From Mycobacterium sp. 1245111.1 (GTDB lineage Bacteria > Actinomycetota > Actinomycetes > Mycobacteriales > Mycobacteriaceae), in assembly GCF_001673405.1 (NCBI RefSeq), contig NZ_LZLV01000001.1:45847-109846 (forward strand): 64,000 bases of DNA. The letters run 5' to 3'. A program made the position numbers and the translations under genes. This document shows positions 8,867 to 18,196 of this stretch, one piece after another. The stretch's first letter is position 1; every line of letters starts with the position of its first letter. The notes under the pieces are model-generated. The model was not told the DNA's origin. It was given only the letters and a program-made list of their open reading frames with translations, and made no database searches.

Positions 8867-10611
8867 CGCGCACCGCCCACTTGGGCGTCCACCGACTGCG
8901 ACTCGGCGAATTCACGGTAGGTGGGCGATTCCGTCATCAGCGATTCGTGGGTGCCGGCCCCGACGATCCGCCCGTCCTCGATGACGATCACCTGGTCGGC
9001 ATCGATAATGGTCGAAATGCGTTGCGCGACAACTATCACCGTCGCATCTCCGCCCACCGATGCCAGCCTGCTGCGCACCACCGCGTCGGTGTGCACGTCG
9101 AGCGCGGAGAACGCGTCGTCGAACACATAAATCGCCGGACGCCGGATCACCGCCCGCGCGATCGCAATCCGCTGCCGCTGCCCGCCGGAGAAGTTGATCC
9201 CACCCTGCGCGACGCGCATCTGCAGGCCGTCGGGGTGGGCGCTGACGAAGTCGGCAGCCGCGACCCGCAGCGCCTCCCACATCTCGTCGTCGGTCACTAT
9301 CCTTCCCTCGGCCGCACCGAACTGCAGGTTGTCGGCGACGGTTCCAGAGAACAGGTACCCGCGCTGCGGGACCAGGCCGATGGTTGACCACAACTCGTCG
9401 ATATCGCGGTCGCGCACGTCGACACCGCCGATGCGGACGGCGCCAGAGGTCGCGTCGTACAACCGGCAGAGCAGCGCCACCAACGTCGACTTGCCCGAAC
9501 CGGTGCTGCCGATGATCGCGGTCATGGTGCCGGGCCGTGCCGTCAACGAGATATCCTGCAGCACAGCCCGATCCGCACCGGGATAGCGGAATGACGCGCC
9601 GTCGAGCTGAACCTCACCTAACGCCGCCGCCGGCCGCACCGGATTCGACGGGTTGCCGACGGCAGGAACAGTCGACAGCACCTCGGTGATGCGCTCGGCG
9701 CACACCGCGGCCCGGGGCAACACCATCACGGTCATGGTCGCCATCAGCACGGCCATCAGGATCTGGGCGAAGTACACGAGGAACGCGATCAGCGATCCGA
9801 CTTGCATCTGACCGCGGTCGATTCGCAAGCCGCCGAACCAGATCAGCGCCACGCTGGAGCAGTTGATGGTCAGCGTGGTGACCGGCAGCATCAGAGCCTG
9901 CCAGTTGCCGGCGGCCTGCGCGGTGCCGGACAGTGCCACGTTGGCCTCGTCGAACCGCTCACGCTCGAAGCTCTCACGCGCGAATGCGCGCACCACGCGC
10001 ACACCGGACAGCTGCTCGCGCATCACACGGTTGATGTTGTCAATCAACCGCTGCATGCTGCGGAACAGCGGCAGTGTCCGGGAGATGATCCAGTAGTTCG
10101 CCACCACCAGCACCGGGACGCTGACCAGCAGCAGCCACGACAGCCCGGCGTCCTGATGGATTGCCATGGCGATACCTCCGACACACATGATCGGAGCGGC
10201 GACCAGCACCGTGAATCCCATTTGGGCCAGGAACTGGATCTGCCGCACGTCATTGGTGCTCCGGGTCAGCAGCGTCGGCGCACCGAAGCGGGCGGTCTCG
10301 TGTTCGGAGAAGGTCGTGACCCGATGGAACATCGCCGAGCGGAGGTCGCGGCCGATGCCCATGCCGGCTCGGGAGCCGAAGTAGACCGCACCCACGGCGC
10401 ACAGCACCTGTAGCGCCGTCACCGCGAACATCAGCCCGCCGAGGCGAACGATCGCGGCCGTGTCGCCCTTGGCGATGCCGTCGTCGATGATCGTGGCGTT
10501 GACCGTCGGCAGATACAGCGAGGCCAGGCTGCTGACCAACTGCAGCACCATCACCGCCGCGACCAGCCATCGGTACGGCCGCACGAACTGGCGCAGCAGT
10601 GCCACGAGCAT
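8863..10611 (-). CDS. ABC transporter half with degenerate ATP site, Rv1273c type
   Basis: A 582-residue ABC half-transporter, first gene of the two-gene operon. The ATG at 10609-10611 begins [14 protein letters not shown] and gives the same length as Rv1273c; the longer upstream frame has no family residues. Six membrane helices precede an ATPase domain with Walker [10 protein letters not shown] and a canonical signature FSGGQRQR. However, Walker B ends FDDAFSALD (Asp where the catalytic Glu is expected) and the switch motif is VVAQRIST (Gln for His). Together with the altered signature in its partner, this places one inactive and one active composite ATP site in the dimer, as in other heterodimeric ABC exporters. 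Confidence 0.9.
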   Translation of the reverse strand: MLVALLRQFVRPYRWLVAAVMVLQLVSSLASLYLPTVNATIIDDGIAKGDTAAIVRLGGLMFAVTALQVLCAVGAVYFGSRAGMGIGRDLRSAMFHRVTTFSEHETARFGAPTLLTRSTNDVRQIQFLAQMGFTVLVAAPIMCVGGIAMAIHQDAGLSWLLLVSVPVLVVANYWIISRTLPLFRSMQRLIDNINRVMREQLSGVRVVRAFARESFERERFDEANVALSGTAQAAGNWQALMLPVTTLTINCSSVALIWFGGLRIDRGQMQVGSLIAFLVYFAQILMAVLMATMTVMVLPRAAVCAERITEVLSTVPAVGNPSNPVRPAAALGEVQLDGASFRYPGADRAVLQDISLTARPGTMTAIIGSTGSGKSTLVALLCRLYDATSGAVRIGGVDVRDRDIDELWSTIGLVPQRGYLFSGTVADNLQFGAAEGRIVTDDEMWEALRVAAADFVSAHPDGLQMRVAQGGINFSGGQRQRIAIARAVIRRPAIYVFDDAFSALDVHTDAVVRSRLASVGGDATVIVVAQRISTIIDADQVIVIEDGRIVGAGTHESLMTESPTYREFAESQSVDAQVGGAR

Positions 10612-10719
10612 CTGGTAACTCTTGCACACCAGAAACCACAGCTCACCGCGTGTGCGATGGTTGCCCAAAGGTCGTGCCGCTACAGTGCAACCTGTGATCA
10701 CCAGAAGGTGCGGGTAGCG

Positions 10720-11264
10720 GTGCGACGTAACGTGGCGGCACTTGCGTGCGCGGCGGCAATCTTGGTTCCGATGGCGGCCGCGTGCTCCGATTCCGGTTCC
10801 AACCATTCCCAGTCAGGCGGGTCGACCGCGTCCCCGTCGGGGAACGGGAGCCATGGACCGTCGTTTCCGCAGTGTGGCGGCGTCACCGACGAGACGGTGA
10901 ACAAGCTGACTCAGATCAATGGGCTGGTCAACACCGCCAAAAACTCGGTGGGCTGCCAGTGGCTGGCCGGCGGTGGCATCCTGGGGCCGCACTTCTCGTT
11001 TTCGTGGTATCGCGGCAGCCCCATCGGACGCGAGCGCAAGACCGAGGAGCTGTCGCGGTCCAGCGTCGAAGACCTCAACATCAGCGGCCACAACGGCTTC
11101 ATCGCGATCGGCAACGACCCGCAATTGGGTGATTCGCTGTGCGAGGTGGGCATCCAATTCAACGACGACTTTTTCGAGTGGTCGGTGAACTTCAACCAGA
11201 AGCCGTACCCTGACGCCTGCAACATCGCCAAAGAGCTTGCGCGCCAAACGATTGCGAATGGCAA

Positions 11265-11268
<4 letters not shown>
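10720..11268 (+). CDS. lprB: Lipoprotein LprB
   Basis: A 182-residue predicted lipoprotein. The GTG at 10720 is chosen because AGAAGG (10703-10708) lies 11 bases before it and the product then begins with a typical signal peptide (RR, hydrophobic stretch, lipobox MAAAC with Cys22). The mature part has a Ser/Gly/Pro-rich linker and a DUF3558-like domain with QCGGVTDE, SVGCQWLAGG and a late CEVGIQF cysteine. Function unknown; its equivalent in M. tuberculosis is Rv1274. It is divergent from the ABC transporter operon and overlaps lprC by 4 bases (ATGA). Confidence 0.85.
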
Positions 11269-12025
<757 letters not shown>

Positions 12026-12040
<15 letters not shown>

Positions 12041-12259
12041 GATAATGCCGGACGCTTGGTGATCCCAAAGTCGCTCCGCGAGCAGTCGGGTATCACCGCG
12101 GGTGAGGTAGAGGTGTCGCTGGACGGGGCCGCCATTCGCATCGAAAGTCCGGTTGCCGAAGACCTTGTCGAAGAGGACGGGCTTCTGTTGCTGCCCGGCG
12201 GTGGCCAGGAGCTTGACGCCGACGCGGTCAGGGAGTTGCGCCTTGCCGACCAGCGGTGA
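12026..12259 (+). CDS. vapB: VapB antitoxin, AbrB/SpoVT type
   Basis: A 77-residue antitoxin. The N-terminal half is a swapped-hairpin AbrB domain (TTIDNAGRLVIPKSLREQSG, then EVEVSLDGAAIRIES) that binds operator DNA as a dimer; the acidic C-terminal tail (LVEEDGLLLLPGGGQELD) would wrap the toxin. It is followed directly by a PIN-domain toxin in an overlapping frame. The operator-like symmetry over its own start supports autorepression. Confidence 0.88.
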
Positions 12260-12677
12260 ACATGTGCTGGTTGACACCAGCGCGGCACTTGCCTTGGCGC
12301 AGCGTGAGAATCCCTTTCACCGTGCCGCGAAAGCCAGACTGCTTCGATGCCGGCGTGGGATGGCCGGGCACGCCGCGGTGGAATTGTTGTCGGTGCTGAC
12401 CCGATTGCCTGCACCCCAGCGTCTCAGTCCGGTTGCGGCGCTGCGGCTTCAGGAGACGAATTTCCCGGAATCTCGGTTCTTGTCGGCAGCGGACACCAAG
12501 GCCCTGTTACGAGAGTTGGCCCAAGCGGGGCTCGCCGGCGGCAGCATCTACGACGGCCTGGTCGGCGCGGCCGCACGCAAGCACAGGCTGCCCCTCATCA
12601 GCTGCGATCGACGGGCGGAACCGACGTATCACCTGCTCGGCGTCGATTATGAGTTGTTAGCGCCGATTTCGCAGTAG
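12243..12677 (+). CDS. vapC: VapC toxin, PIN-domain ribonuclease
   Basis: A roughly 144-residue PIN-domain toxin that cleaves RNA (tRNA or rRNA in known mycobacterial VapCs) when freed from VapB. Four acidic residues of the active site are present: Asp in VLVDTSAAL, Glu in HAAVELLSV, Asp in GGSIYDGLVG and Asp in LISCDRRAE, so it should be active. I prefer the TTG at 12243, which has AGGGAG (12230-12235) 7 bases upstream and overlaps vapB by 17 bases. A GTG at 12264, just after the vapB stop, is the alternative and would give a product starting MLVDTS. Confidence 0.82.
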   Translation: MPTSGEHVLVDTSAALALAQRENPFHRAAKARLLRCRRGMAGHAAVELLSVLTRLPAPQRLSPVAALRLQETNFPESRFLSAADTKALLRELAQAGLAGGSIYDGLVGAAARKHRLPLISCDRRAEPTYHLLGVDYELLAPISQ

Positions 12678-12835
12678 CGATTGGCGCCGGGGAATCGGTG
12701 CTGCTCACAATTCGGGCACGTCGCCGCCACCTATCAGCCGGACCTTCGGTGAACCACAGGGAGTTCACAGCCAGTGCAATTTATTGACACCCGAAAGGGT
12801 CACTGGCCCATCATCGAGCCCTATACGATCGACGA

Positions 12836-13423
12836 ATGTCTGAGACACCTTCACACGAGCCATCGTCCGCATCCGAGGACGTCACCGAATCCACCCACGC
12901 GTCTACTGCCACGCCGGCAACGACTACGACGACTTCGCATGCAAGTCCGTCGAAGCTGCCGTTGTGGCTCGCGGTGGCGGCCTTGGTGCTGGCGATCCTC
13001 GGCGTCGCGGGCGCCGCGTACGGGTATTTCTACCCGAACGCGAGCGCCGCTGCCTCGGGCAAGTACAGCGACCAGCAGCGCAACGACGCCAAGAAGAAGA
13101 TCTGTGAGACCTTCAAGATCGTCGACCGCGCCGTGGTCAGGAATTCCCACCTGAAGAACCCGGAGAACGGCGGGCCAATCGGTGCGCTCTCGGTCGCGAC
13201 CGCCCAGCGATTCGCCTTCTACGACGGCGGCGCTTTCCTCCGCGACCGGGTCGCCGACCAGCCAGCTACTCCGAAAGACCTGGCGGACAACGCGAACGCG
13301 CTCGGCACCCAGCTCGAGGAACTTGCCATCGGCTACCTGGCCGGCGCGCAGGACTTCGCGCAGGACGAGCTGCGTCAGAATCTCGACGACAAGATCAAGA
13401 AGATCGTCGAGATCTGCAAATAA
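12836..13423 (+). CDS. Mycobacterial single-pass membrane protein, unknown function
   Basis: A 195-residue protein with a Ser/Thr/Glu-rich N-terminal tail (1-38), one membrane helix (about 41-63, PLWLAVAALVLAILGVAGAA), and a helical outer domain with two cysteines (KKKICETFKIV and the C-terminal EICK) that could pair. Such tail-helix-domain proteins are common in mycobacteria without known function. The start ATG follows TACGAT (12824-12829) by 6 bases, so it is probably leaderless. It stands alone between vapC and the convergent phosphatase gene. Confidence 0.75.
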   Translation: MSETPSHEPSSASEDVTESTHASTATPATTTTTSHASPSKLPLWLAVAALVLAILGVAGAAYGYFYPNASAAASGKYSDQQRNDAKKKICETFKIVDRAVVRNSHLKNPENGGPIGALSVATAQRFAFYDGGAFLRDRVADQPATPKDLADNANALGTQLEELAIGYLAGAQDFAQDELRQNLDDKIKKIVEICK

Positions 13424-13439
13424 CCCGACGTAGCCGCGG

Positions 13440-13946
13440 TTAACGCGGCACGTGGAAGTCGACTAGCTGGGCGGACCCGAGTTCGAGGTCCGCCCAGCTG
13501 CCGTTGAGACGCAGCATCGCCATCGCCGACGTCGGAAACTTCATCGAGATGCGTTCGGCGGCATCACTGTTGGTGGTTTCGGGGTCCGCGAGTGCCAACG
13601 CCAGTGCGCTGGTGGTCGGCTCGTGTCCGACCACCAGCAACGTACGGACCTCGTCGCCGACGCCGTTGATCTCGTCGATCACGATGCCCGGCGTGGAGTC
13701 GTAGAGCCTGTCGACGTAGCGGACCGGCGCGTCAATCCCGGTGCGCGCCAACGTTTCGCGGGTGCGGGTCGCCGTCGAGCAAAGCACCAGATCGATCGTC
13801 GGAAGTTGGCCGCGCAACCAGTCGCCGGCCAGCCCGGCTTCGCGCTGACCACGCGGTGCCAGCGGTCGGTCGTGGTCGGCGACCCCCTCGGGGTAGGCCG
13901 ACTTCGCGTGACGCATCAGCACCAGGGTGCGGTCGTGGTCGCTCAC
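13440..13946 (-). CDS. SixA-type histidine phosphatase
   Basis: A 168-residue histidine-phosphatase-superfamily protein. The catalytic RH motif is near the N terminus (LVLMRHAKSAYP), followed by the second-half signature LCSTATRTRETL and the partner His in LLVVGHEPTTSA. SixA proteins dephosphorylate phosphohistidine; the substrate here is unknown. The GTG at 13944-13946 is favoured because TAGCCT (13959-13954 on the minus strand) lies 7 bases before it; an internal ATG that starts MRHAKS is the alternative used for Rv1276c. Confidence 0.82.
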   Translation of the reverse strand: MSDHDRTLVLMRHAKSAYPEGVADHDRPLAPRGQREAGLAGDWLRGQLPTIDLVLCSTATRTRETLARTGIDAPVRYVDRLYDSTPGIVIDEINGVGDEVRTLLVVGHEPTTSALALALADPETTNSDAAERISMKFPTSAMAMLRLNGSWADLELGSAQLVDFHVPR

Positions 13947-14137
13947 CCGGTCGAGGCTACCCGGTGGCCTTTGGGGCTCCTGTGGCTGATGTGACGCCTG
14001 CGCATCGATGAGGTGGCCCGGTTTCGATGCGCGGCGGACCTGCCGATCGAGGTCCCCGGACTTGTCGGCGGGCGGTCCTAAACTCTCGTTGCCCGGTCGA
14101 AGTTTGGCCGGACATACGTAGAAGGGACGGCATCGCA

Positions 14138-15301
14138 ATGCGATTCGTGCACACCGCCGACTGGCAACTGGGCATGACCCGTCACTTCCTGGCGGGCGAA
14201 GCGCAGCCGCGCTACTCGGCGGCCCGGCGTGACGCGGTGGCCGGGCTAGGCCCGCTGGCGGCCGACGCCGGCGCGGAGTTCGTCGTGGTGTCCGGCGACG
14301 TGTTCGAGCACAATCAGCTCGCTCCGGCGGTCATCAGCCAGTCACTGGAAGCCATGCGCGCCATCGGGATTCCGGTCTACCTGTTGCCCGGCAACCACGA
14401 CCCGCTGGACGCCTCCTCGGTGTACACCAGCGCGCTGTTCAGAGCCGAGTGCCCGGCCAACGTGCACGTGCTCGATCGGGCCGGCGTCCACGACGTCCGG
14501 CCTGGGCTCCAGATCGTCGCGGCGCCGTGGCGGTCCAAGGCGCCGACCACTGATCTGGTTGCCGAGGTGCTCGAAGGCGTGCCGGTCGACGGGGTCACCC
14601 GGGTGCTCGTCGCCCACGGCGGCGTCGACGTGCTCGACCCCGATCCGACTAAGCCGTCACTGATCCGCCTGGCCGGCGTCGAAGATGCGCTGGCGCGCGG
14701 GGCAATCCACTACGTGGCGCTCGGCGACAAGCATTCGCTCACCGACGTGGGAAGCACCGGTCGGGTCTGGTACTCCGGCTCGCCGGAGGTCACCAACTAC
14801 GACGATGTCGAGGCCGATCCCGGCCACGTACTGATCGTCGACCTCGAGGAGGCGGATCCGCAGCGTCGCGTGACGGTCGATTCCCCACGCGTCGGCCGCT
14901 GGCGGTTCAGCACGCTGAACCGGGACGTGAACAACAGCCGCGACATCGCCGACCTGGACATGAACCTCGACCTGATGCCCGACAAGGATCGAACCGTGTT
15001 GCGGCTGGCCCTGATTGGCTCGCTGACCGTCACCAATCGCGCCGCGCTGGACGCCTGCCTAGACAAGTATTCGCGGCTGTTCGCGTCGCTGCGGGTGTGG
15101 GACAGCCACAGCGACCTCGCGGTGATCCCGGCCGACGGCGAATTCAGCGACCTGGGTATCGGCGGGTTCGCCGCCGACGCGGTCGAGGAGTTGATGAAGG
15201 CCGCCCGCGCCGACGATGACGCCGCGGGTGACGCGCAGGCAGCGCTGGCCTTGTTGTTGCGGCTGACCGACCACGGTCGGCAGGGCCGGGGTGCGGCATG
15301 A
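14138..15301 (+). CDS. SbcD/Mre11-like DNA repair exonuclease
   Basis: A 387-residue calcineurin-like metallophosphoesterase of the Mre11/SbcD/YhaO group. Motifs: HTADWQLG (5-12), VVSGDVFEHN, LLPGNHDPLD, VLVAHGGVD, and VALGDKHSLTD in place of the usual GHxH. It should cut DNA ends together with the ATPase encoded next. The ATG at 14138 has GAAGGGA 10 bases upstream; frames reaching further upstream lack family residues. The stop overlaps the next gene's ATG by 4 bases. Equivalent to Rv1277. Confidence 0.85.
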   Translation: MRFVHTADWQLGMTRHFLAGEAQPRYSAARRDAVAGLGPLAADAGAEFVVVSGDVFEHNQLAPAVISQSLEAMRAIGIPVYLLPGNHDPLDASSVYTSALFRAECPANVHVLDRAGVHDVRPGLQIVAAPWRSKAPTTDLVAEVLEGVPVDGVTRVLVAHGGVDVLDPDPTKPSLIRLAGVEDALARGAIHYVALGDKHSLTDVGSTGRVWYSGSPEVTNYDDVEADPGHVLIVDLEEADPQRRVTVDSPRVGRWRFSTLNRDVNNSRDIADLDMNLDLMPDKDRTVLRLALIGSLTVTNRAALDACLDKYSRLFASLRVWDSHSDLAVIPADGEFSDLGIGGFAADAVEELMKAARADDDAAGDAQAALALLLRLTDHGRQGRGAA

Positions 15302-17910
15302 AGTTGCATCGATTGGTCTTGAAGAACTATCGCGGAATCGCCCACCGCGAGATCGACTTTCCCGACCACGGCGTGGTCGTGGTGTCGGGCGCCAACGAGA
15401 TCGGCAAGTCGTCGATGGTCGAGGCATTGGATCTGCTGCTGGAATCCAAGGACCGTTCGACGAAGAAAGAAGTCAAGCAGGTCAAGCCGACCCACGCCGA
15501 CGTCGGATCCGAGATCACCGCCGAGATCAGCGCCGGCCCTTACCGTTTCATCTATCACAAGCGATTCCACAAAAGGCCCGAGACCCAGCTGACGGTCCTG
15601 GAGCCGCGCCGCGAACAGCACAGCGGCGACGAGGCCCACGACAGGGTGCAGGCCATGCTGGCCGAGACCGTAGACACCGAATTATGGCATGCCCAAAGGG
15701 TTTTGCAGGCCACTTCGACGGATGCGGTAAGCCTGTCCGGCTGCGACGCGCTGACCCGGGCACTGGACGTCGCCGCCGGTGACACGGCGGCGTTGTCGGG
15801 CACCGAGCCGCTGCTGATCGAGCGGATCGACAAGGAATACGCCCGGTACTTCACCTCGACCGGCCGTCCCACCGGCGAATGGATGGTCGCGATCAAGGCA
15901 TTGGAGGCCGCCAACCAGGAAGTCGAGCGTTGCGCCGCGGCGGTCGCCGAGGTCGACGACCGGGTGCAGCGGCACGCTGCGCTCACGGTTGAGCTGGCCG
16001 AACTGGTGGAGCAGCGGCAGGCCGCCGCGTCGAGGCAGACCGCCGCGCAAGCCGCCGCCGACGAGATCGACCGGCTCGCCGAGCAATTGAGGGAGGCCGA
16101 GCTGATTGCCGCGGCCGCGGCCGCGACAAGCACCGCGTCAACAGTTGCCCTCGCCGAGCGGATTCGGCTGCGTGACGAAAACGACTCGCGCGCAGCCACA
16201 GTCGCGGCACTGGAAGAGGAAGCCCGTGAGGTCGGCGAAGCCCAGGCGATCGCGCGCGACGTCACGGTCGAGGCCGACGCCGTGGTCGAGCGGTCCGATC
16301 AACTTCTCGCCGCCGCCCGGGAACGCGCCGAGACCGCCCGACAGGCTGTCGACGATCTGGCCCGCCGCGAAGAGACGCAGCGGCTGACCGCCAGGCTCGC
16401 GAAAATCGATGCCGCGGTGAGCGAACGCGACGAGGTGGCGCGGGAGCTGTCGGCCATCGCCATGACCGACGACTCGCTGCGTCAGATCGAACAAGCCGCC
16501 GCCGCGGTCGATCGGGCCGAGGGGCAGCTCGCATTGATCTCGGCGACAGTCGAATTCGTCGCCGCCGCCGACGTCGAACTGGTCGTCGGTGATCAGCGTG
16601 TGTCGCTGCCGGCCGGCGAGACCTGGTCGACGGTCGCGACCACCGCCACCGAGGTCGTGATTCCCGGCATTGTGACCTCCCGCGTCACACCCGGAGCGTC
16701 GGCGCTCGACATTCAAGAAAAATACGCTGCAGCGCAAGCGAAGTTGGCCGCGGCGTTGGTGGCTGCTGGGGTTGACGACCTGGCCGCGGCGCGCCAGGCC
16801 GATGAGCGGCGCCGCGAATTGCGGAGCACCCGCGATCAGCTCACCGCGACTCTGTGCGGCCTGTCCGGCGATGACGACGTCGAGCAGCTTCGGGCTCGAT
16901 TGGCCGAATTGCAGGAATTGCCAGCTCTTTCCGGCGATGTCGATGCTGGGGCCGCGCGCGCCGAGCTCCTCGAGGCGGTCGCCGCTCGCGCGCAGGCCGA
17001 GGTCGACTGTGAGACGCACCGCAAGGTTGCGGCGCTGGCGATGAGCAAGCTCACCGAGATCACCGCGCAGGCCACGCGCGTGCAGGACAAGCTGGTGACG
17101 CAGCGAGCCGAGCTGTTTATCGTCGCCGACCGGTTGGCCGAACAGCGTGCCGCCGTTCCCGACGAGAAGCTGACCGCGGATGTCGATGCCCACACGGAGG
17201 CGGCCGCTACCGCTGCGAGCCGAGTCGCCGAGTTGGCTGAGCAGTTGGCCGCGAAGGCGCCCGAGGCCGTCGCCACCGAGCTGGCCGATGCGGTCGAGGC
17301 CGCCGAGGGACTGCGTCAGCGTCACGACGATGTCACGCGTACTTTGCATGAGATCGCCGCCCAGCTCACGGTTTTCGGCACCGAGGGGCGCAAGGGCAAG
17401 CTCGATGCAGCCGAGATCGAGCTCGAGCATGCTCGCGACGAGTACGACCGGGTCGGGCGCCGGGCCCGAGCGGTGCAGTTGCTGCGTGAGGTGATGACGC
17501 GGCACCGGGACACCACGCGGCTGCGCTATGTCGAGCCGTATCGCGCCGAACTGCAGCGGCTTGGCCGACCCGTGTTCGGCGAGAGCTTCGAAGTCGACGT
17601 CGACAGCGACCTGTGCATCCAAAACCGGACACTCGACGGCCGAACCGTTCCGTACGAGTCGCTGTCGGGTGGGGCCAAGGAGCAACTCGGAATCCTGGCC
17701 CGGTTGGCCGGCGCGGCCTTGGTCGCGAAGGACGACGCGGTCCCGATCCTGATCGACGACGCGCTCGGCTTCACCGATCCCGAACGGCTGGTCAAGATGG
17801 CCGCGGTGTTCGACACGCTGGGGGAGCGCGGCCAGGTCATCGTATTGACCTGCACGCCAGCCCGATACGACGGCGTCAAGGACGCGCAGCGGATTGAGTT
17901 GTGCGCCTAG
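15298..17910 (+). CDS. SbcC/YhaN-like coiled-coil ATPase
   Basis: An 870-residue Rad50/SMC-like protein: an N-terminal ATPase lobe with Walker A SGANEIGKSSMVEAL (near 32-46), long Ala/Glu/Arg-rich coiled coils (about 190-740), and a C-terminal lobe with signature YESLSGGAKEQLG and Walker B VPILIDDALGF. The Walker B acidic pair is Asp-Asp. No CxxC zinc hook is present anywhere in the coil; the cysteines are isolated. This matches the YhaN-type partner of YhaO nucleases rather than canonical SbcC. It is coupled by ATGA overlap to the nuclease gene. Equivalent to Rv1278. Confidence 0.85.
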   Translation: MKLHRLVLKNYRGIAHREIDFPDHGVVVVSGANEIGKSSMVEALDLLLESKDRSTKKEVKQVKPTHADVGSEITAEISAGPYRFIYHKRFHKRPETQLTVLEPRREQHSGDEAHDRVQAMLAETVDTELWHAQRVLQATSTDAVSLSGCDALTRALDVAAGDTAALSGTEPLLIERIDKEYARYFTSTGRPTGEWMVAIKALEAANQEVERCAAAVAEVDDRVQRHAALTVELAELVEQRQAAASRQTAAQAAADEIDRLAEQLREAELIAAAAAATSTASTVALAERIRLRDENDSRAATVAALEEEAREVGEAQAIARDVTVEADAVVERSDQLLAAARERAETARQAVDDLARREETQRLTARLAKIDAAVSERDEVARELSAIAMTDDSLRQIEQAAAAVDRAEGQLALISATVEFVAAADVELVVGDQRVSLPAGETWSTVATTATEVVIPGIVTSRVTPGASALDIQEKYAAAQAKLAAALVAAGVDDLAAARQADERRRELRSTRDQLTATLCGLSGDDDVEQLRARLAELQELPALSGDVDAGAARAELLEAVAARAQAEVDCETHRKVAALAMSKLTEITAQATRVQDKLVTQRAELFIVADRLAEQRAAVPDEKLTADVDAHTEAAATAASRVAELAEQLAAKAPEAVATELADAVEAAEGLRQRHDDVTRTLHEIAAQLTVFGTEGRKGKLDAAEIELEHARDEYDRVGRRARAVQLLREVMTRHRDTTRLRYVEPYRAELQRLGRPVFGESFEVDVDSDLCIQNRTLDGRTVPYESLSGGAKEQLGILARLAGAALVAKDDAVPILIDDALGFTDPERLVKMAAVFDTLGERGQVIVLTCTPARYDGVKDAQRIELCA

Positions 17911-17967
17911 GGGTTGGCTCGACGGCCGGCGAGAATTTCGACAACGTAACACCCCTCAGCAAGGCAG

Positions 17968-18180
17968 TCACGCCCTCGTGGCACTGTCATCGAGTGCGCG
18001 ATGAATGAGCCGGCCGTACAGTTTGACCGACAATCGCCGCGGCATGAGGTATCTGACAATGAGGTCCGTGAAATTGTTAGCGGCCCCGGGAATGACGTGG
18101 GAGCGCTTGCCGAGATTGCTCAGTGCCGCGGTCACCACGCGCGATACGTCCAAACGGAATTGGGCGCTGCCCGCCTGCTC
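17968..18180 (-). pseudogene. Remnant of a short-chain dehydrogenase (C-terminal end)
   Basis: After the P450 stop codon, a different minus-strand frame encodes about 60 residues with no start or Rossmann fold: QFRLDVSRVVTAALSNLG, then KRSHVIPGAANNFTDLIV, then MPRRLSVKLYGRLIHRAL and a stop at 17968. This is the pattern of the last helices of mycobacterial short-chain dehydrogenases (the 'VV..AL..LGRR..V.PG..N' stretch and 'LLPRR'). The N-terminal three quarters, including the glycine-rich NAD(P) motif and the YxxxK site, are missing. It looks like a deletion scar whose upstream edge is now the P450 gene. Confidence 0.6.
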
Positions 18181-18196
18181 GTCTAGAGCAGACCGT

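Noticed and set aside
16138..17952. Long open frame on the minus strand (604 codons)
   Set aside because: Antisense to the coiled-coil ATPase gene, which has clear motifs; the reverse frame reflects the codon bias of the real gene.
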